A program made the position numbers and the translations under genes. Shown here one piece after another: positions 59,929 to 64,000 of a stretch of 64,000 bases of DNA; positions within the stretch are counted from its first letter, which is position 1, and each line of letters opens with the position of its first letter. The DNA comes from Phallus indusiatus (taxonomy: Eukaryota; Basidiomycota; Agaricomycetes; Phallales; Phallaceae), in the NCBI GenBank assembly GCA_027605045.1, contig JAQFWX010000003.1, positions 868,001 to 932,000 of the forward strand. The letters are read 5' to 3'. The notes below the pieces were generated by a model. That model searched no databases, was not told where the DNA came from, and saw nothing but the letters and a program-made list of their open reading frames with translations.

Positions 59929-61712
59929 TTATAAATCATCAAGTTGAACGTATGTATTCTGGGAGGTTTCAGACATGAATAGTCGTCGAAGAAACATGTA
60001 CCCGAGTCCTAGAGCCAGTGTTATGGCTACTCCAGCTAAAAGCATAGAAATATGAAGTTTATAATTTTGGAATTCTTGTTTCCACCGCTTCCATATCTGT
60101 GCCTTTCGGGAGGTACGCTCGATAGTAGTGTCATCATTCAACCTGGTAGCTTTCTGAAAGAGGTCTTCGAGACCAGTTGGCTGTTCTGGAGGGTAAAATT
60201 TTTGCGGTCGAAGCCAGACCTCTTTTGCTTTGTCTGGTGAATTTGCAGGGGTCCAGTCCATCATGTCTTCGGAAGGCACGTCCGATTGACGTTGGGGCGA
60301 TGGAAAAGATGGTTGACCGAAAACGTGTTTAGTTGGCGGTTTTGATTGTGGCGCAATTGAAAAAGTAGAGAGCAATGTTTCTGTTGAGGGTGGTTGGGGT
60401 GGTGGGGCTGGCGAGGATGTTTCCCTCAATGCGGAGCTAGATTGATTTTTTGGGTCCAGAAGACGAATCTTTGGCGGTCGTTTAATCCGAAGGTTACTTA
60501 TCCAAAGAATTCCGACCTAAAATTTATTTGGTTAGCCAAATAAGTACGAAGGAAAGTGAACAAAGAGACAAACAGATAATTCAATAATCAAAGAAGAGAT
60601 GTACAGGGTTCGTATTCGGTCTGACGTGAAGAGACTATGCAATTTTTCAAAATGCTTTAAAGACAACACAATTGATGTGAATAAACGAATGATCCATGAT
60701 ATAGTTTGACAATACTAAATTGGACACAGTTCATCAATCAAGCGGAAAAACAGTACAAGTACTCCTTACAATATACAACTGTCGACCGGTTACAGAAAAT
60801 CCTCGTCCTTGTAGCCGTGAAATGCGAATTGTTGACCATGTTGGGTCCCAGAACGCCCAAAAAATAGAAAATAAAGACCACAGCGGTAAGACAACGGCCA
60901 TCCATAGCTTATCCAAGTCATACTCAAAACTACCTTTGAACAAAAGTGAGCAAAATGGAATGTAAGCAGCGGCGAGTAACATACCAGCAAAGTTGATACA
61001 AGTAGCGAGTATAAGTGTAACGACCCACAACCCTCCTCTTATACGCCACATCATTATTTCGCGTCGCACATTCTGTTGTTCATTAGATCGGGCTGACCCT
61101 ACAGCTTGGCTTCGCTTCAACCAGGTTCCCAGGGCAGACGTTCGTGCCATATGTTCTTTGGACTTAATTGCTTCATCGACGCTATATTCGCAATCCCTGC
61201 ATACCGGAGGATATCGAGCTTCCAGGGCTTTCTTGTACTCGGGCAATTCGGCAAGTAGAGTTTCGTAGGATGGGTCCTAGAAGCAGTGAATACATGGCGT
61301 TGGATGAATTTTTCAAGAAAGACACACGGTTGGATCAGGGAGGTAGTTTGAAAGTAAGTTAACAAGGAGAGTTTGGTTCGTAAGGCATGTCCGGCAAAAT
61401 AGACTCTGTGCGTTTTGAGTCGGGAATCGATTTTTACTCGGTGAAGCTGTTAGCAGCTCAGTAAGAACAAAAGATGTATCTACATGAAAGTAATACAATA
61501 CCTCTTTTAGCAAATGACGACGCGTTTAATGACTCGTCGTGCATGGCTGGTTCGTCCGACATGATCTCTCCATTCTCGTCATAACGATTCCAACATTGAC
61601 ATTCTTGACATTTAAACGTTCGCGGATCCTTTGGTGGTTTAACTGGTTTTACCCCACAAAAGAAACACGTCGAAGGAACTGGTTGAGGGCTGTGGAGAAT
61701 GCGCATTGGCAT
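59929..61712 (-). CDS. IMA1: Ima1 integral inner-nuclear-membrane protein (TMEM201/Samp1 type)
   Basis: Nuclear-envelope protein linking chromatin to the LINC complex. N-terminal zinc-finger module: TCFFCGVKPVKPP, FKCQECQCWNRYDENGEI, FCRTCLTNQTLLVNLLSNYL, YKKALEARYPPVC with RDCEYSVDE. Membrane segments: GGLWVVTLILATCINFAG, MAVVLPLWSLFSIFWAFW, WIIRLFTSIVLSL and, at the C-terminus, ISMLLAGVAITLALGLGYMF. A Pro/Ser-rich region lies between. About eight exons, in frame after removing the intron near 61457-61502. Start is chosen at MPMRIL; MRIL at 61706 is equally possible. Divergent from DPH7 by about 93 bases. Confidence 0.9.
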
Positions 61713-61805
61713 CCGGCAAATGAGAGCTTTCAAGTGGACCGAGGTGGACCGCTACGCGTTATGGTTACGTAAGTAGTATGCGTTCAGATGTCTCATGTCA
61801 CGCTC

Positions 61806-63172
61806 ATGTCACGCTACCTTGATACCGGTCTTCCTGCAGATTCAATTGAGTTTTGTCCTTCTCCTGGGTCGACGCAAATATTCGCGGTCGGAACATACAA
61901 ATTAGAGGAAGGAAAGATAGACGCGGATGATCAACAACTAGAGGCTCCCCGGCGGCATGGAAAATGTTTACTGTTCGAGGTTGACATCGACAGGTCCGAT
62001 GATGGTGATACTATTGATTGTTGGTAGGTCGTTTCAACTCAACTGGAAATTCGCTAGTGCACTGACGGCTCACATTTTTAAGCAATCAGATCCAAGAGCT
62101 TTCTATGCCGGGCATATTAGATATGAAATGGTCGTCAGACGATTTGGCCGTTGCCGACGCTGATGGTAATATTGGATTGTACAGATTGGTCGGAGGAAAA
62201 GTGAGTATCTTGATCGCCTAATATTTAAACGGTGTTTAGCTGAAATTTCAATACTAGCTAGAATTGCTAGAAAGCTCGTGTGTTAATCCCAAATCAATCT
62301 GCTTATCTTTGGACTGGGCCAAGAACCGTTCGACAATAAGGTAGCGTGTCTTGTTAGTATTTCCAACAGGATTTCACATTCTATACAGCTCTGACATCCT
62401 AGCGACTTCATGTTCCGATGGTTCCATTGTCATCGTTAAATGTGCAGAATCCGATTTAATCATAACTGATAACTGGATTGGACATGAGTTTGAATCATGG
62501 ATTACTGCTTGGGATAGGTGGGATCAAAGCAGAATATATACCGGTGAGTTGTCTCCTTATTGTTTCGATATGGTCGGATTATCATGGAATTATTAGGTGG
62601 GGACGACTGTAAGCTAAAAGGTTGGGACTGCCGTGTAGGATACAAAACACCTATTTTTTCAAATACTCGGTTCGTCCTTATTACTGATATGGTCCTTCAA
62701 CCCTAACTCTTTTAGAAAGATTTGATGGAGGCGTGACGTCCGTGCAGAGCAGCCCTCATGTGGAACATGCGCTTGCCGTAGGGAGGTAAAGACATCAGCA
62801 TGTGGTCGTTCACTAAACTCCATATTAAATAGTTATGACGCTCATGTGAGGATGTTCGACACTCGACAAACTTCGAAACCTGTCTCGCAAGTGGCAGTAG
62901 GCGGGGGTGCTTGGAGGGTTAAATGGCACTATGATCCTGGAAAAAAGGATTATCTTCTCGTCGCATGCATGCACGACGGTTGTAAAATAATTAAATTTGA
63001 TGGTGGCGACATGTCTCAAGGAGCTGTTTCGTTCCGTTTTAACGAACACGAGTCATTGCTCTACGGTGTGGATTGGGCCCATACATTCCTGTCTGAACAG
63101 GAATCGTTAGTGGGAAGCTGTTCATTTTACGATCGCCAGCTTCGAGTATACAGAATTCAACACGATGCATGA
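61806..63172 (+). CDS. DPH7: Diphthine methyltransferase (Dph7/Rrt2), WD40 protein
   Basis: WD40 protein acting in the last steps of diphthamide formation on elongation factor 2. The start MSRYLDTGLPADSIEFCP fits the family. Repeat landmarks: MKWSSDDLAVADADGNIGLY, DILATSCSDGSIVIV, GGDDCKLKGWDCR, FDGGVTSVQSSPHVEHALAV, SYDAHVRMFDTRQ and FRFNEHESLLYGVDWAH. The GGDDxxLKGWD signature is typical of Dph7. It ends RVYRIQHDA. About 325-330 residues, seven exons. An exact 11-base tandem duplication covers the start codon (61794-61815), so the start choice is not certain; an in-frame ATG exists 18 bases earlier. Confidence 0.88.
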
Positions 63173-63180
63173 CAATGGCT

Positions 63181-64000
63181 TTAATATAATTTCTTGTCCT
63201 TGTCACCCTGCCCTTGGTAATGACTTCGCGTTCCATCTCGCTGTGAATGCTCCGACATGACATAATTTAATGTCCATTTTGACATGCCCCGAAGAGATTT
63301 CGGGTAGTGGACGGCGGATGTTAGAATGGAAGCAAGAGATAGGACGAGAATCAATCTAGCGAGCGATGTCATAATTTGGTAGGAACATTTTTTAATTGTC
63401 ATTACCTTTCGAAGGTTTGTGCGATGCGGCTGTGCGAACTGGTCCACCTTTCCGGCAAACAAGCACGGATTGCCCTGGGGAGAACATACAACGCTATCTC
63501 TCCCCTCCGTTTCTGTTTTTCAATAGCGATACTAAAACCACAGATGAGGGAGCCCGCCAGAACGCACCCATATGGCCCATCGTATGCATTGTGAGATATC
63601 TTCGGAAATATGCGAGCGAGAGCTACAGAACGTGTGAGGCAAACTGTATACCAAAATGAAGATATGAATGTGGATAAGAATGTGGCGCTACGGAGAATGG
63701 CGAGTAAGGTTGGTAAAGGCTGCCTTATCGACTGTCTCGGTCTAGCCAGAAGACCTGGAAGGACGTGAACCTTGAAAAACGACATCATCAGATATTGACA
63801 TATAAGAGAAATGGGGACCGCAAATAGTTACGGGGGCGTAGATCAAAAATGCTCTGGTAAAAGCCTGTCCAAACCGAATCATTGCATTACCAGTGCAACT
63901 ATTTCCGGCCGTACCACAATGGACTATATTACAGGGAAGACCTCCAACTCCTTGACGTCCGTGAACATTAAATTTCTGCCAGACCTGATCTGCTAACGGT
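63181..64000 (-). CDS. TMEM135-like membrane protein, 5' part beyond the window
   Basis: Partial gene; its 5' end lies outside the window. It matches the TMEM135 family (peroxisomal/mitochondrial membrane protein). Visible: GQAFTRAFLIYAPV, a long membrane-associated part LPTLLAILRSATFLSTFISS, AYDGPYGCVLAGSLICGFS, IALYVLPRAIRACLPERW, LILVLSLASILTSAVHYPKS and LRGMSKWTLNYVM near the end. One intron near 63350-63405 separates the last exon. The frame changes by one base near 63822-63824 (FLIYAPVTI then VPISLI), consistent with an extra base in a short run. It ends GQGDKDKKLY. Confidence 0.72.

Noticed and set aside
1..64000. tRNA genes, CRISPR arrays, transposons
   Set aside because: No B-box-like tRNA motif with a matching cloverleaf, no spaced repeat array, and no transposase or reverse-transcriptase motif was seen on reading; a covariance-model search would be decisive for tRNAs.

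Overview
This window is nuclear DNA of a filamentous fungus, most likely a basidiomycete of the Agaricomycetes. Genes are split by many short introns of about 45-70 bases. The proteome is typical of that group: a multi-exon importin alpha, ERMES Mmm1, a Rap1-type telomere protein, an Ima1 inner-nuclear-membrane protein, PY-motif alpha-arrestin and O-GlcNAc transferase. No mobile element, CRISPR array, rRNA or tRNA was seen. I recognise 34 protein genes. Only one, at the right edge, is cut by the window. The species cannot be named from the sequence.

Layout from left to right: SET/NAP histone chaperone (-), nitrilase (-), importin alpha (+), RAP1 (+), CDK11 kinase (-), RPB8 (+), JAC1 (-), HSP104 (+), MMM1 (-), tubulin-tyrosine-ligase-like protein (+), LSM5 (-), TIM10 (+), Myb plus C2H2 regulator (-), ERG26 and an ERG26-like paralogue (both -), UTP4 (+), RBR E3 ligase (-), M16 metalloprotease (+), mitochondrial ribosomal bS16 (-), aldehyde dehydrogenase (+), DnaJ protein (-), Rab5 GTPase (+), FAP7 (-), alpha-arrestin (-), RPC37 (+), an unidentified helical-repeat protein (+), SWI1 (-), AP-3 sigma (+), O-GlcNAc transferase (+), a small membrane protein (-), lipoyl synthase (+), IMA1 (-), DPH7 (+) and a TMEM135-like protein (-, partial). 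Neighbouring genes are mostly convergent or divergent, with spacers often of 35-150 bases, so many promoters must be bidirectional.

The content is housekeeping: transcription (RPB8, RPC37, SWI1, CDK11), ribosome biogenesis (UTP4, FAP7, bS16m), mitochondrial function (JAC1, TIM10, MMM1, lipoyl synthase), membrane traffic (Rab5, AP-3 sigma, alpha-arrestin), nuclear envelope and telomere (IMA1, RAP1), protein quality control (HSP104, RBR ligase, DnaJ) and sterol synthesis (ERG26). I see no biosynthetic cluster or defence island.

Two features cut across the window. First, at least six genes break frame by exactly one base inside an otherwise conserved protein, mostly beside short G/C runs, and the pattern of lost bases suggests consensus undercalling rather than gene decay. 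Second, at least five introns use GC-AG rather than GT-AG borders. The JAC1/HSP104 divergent promoter carries a candidate heat-shock element. No clearly novel system was found; the least understood gene is the helical-repeat protein at 44549-47440.
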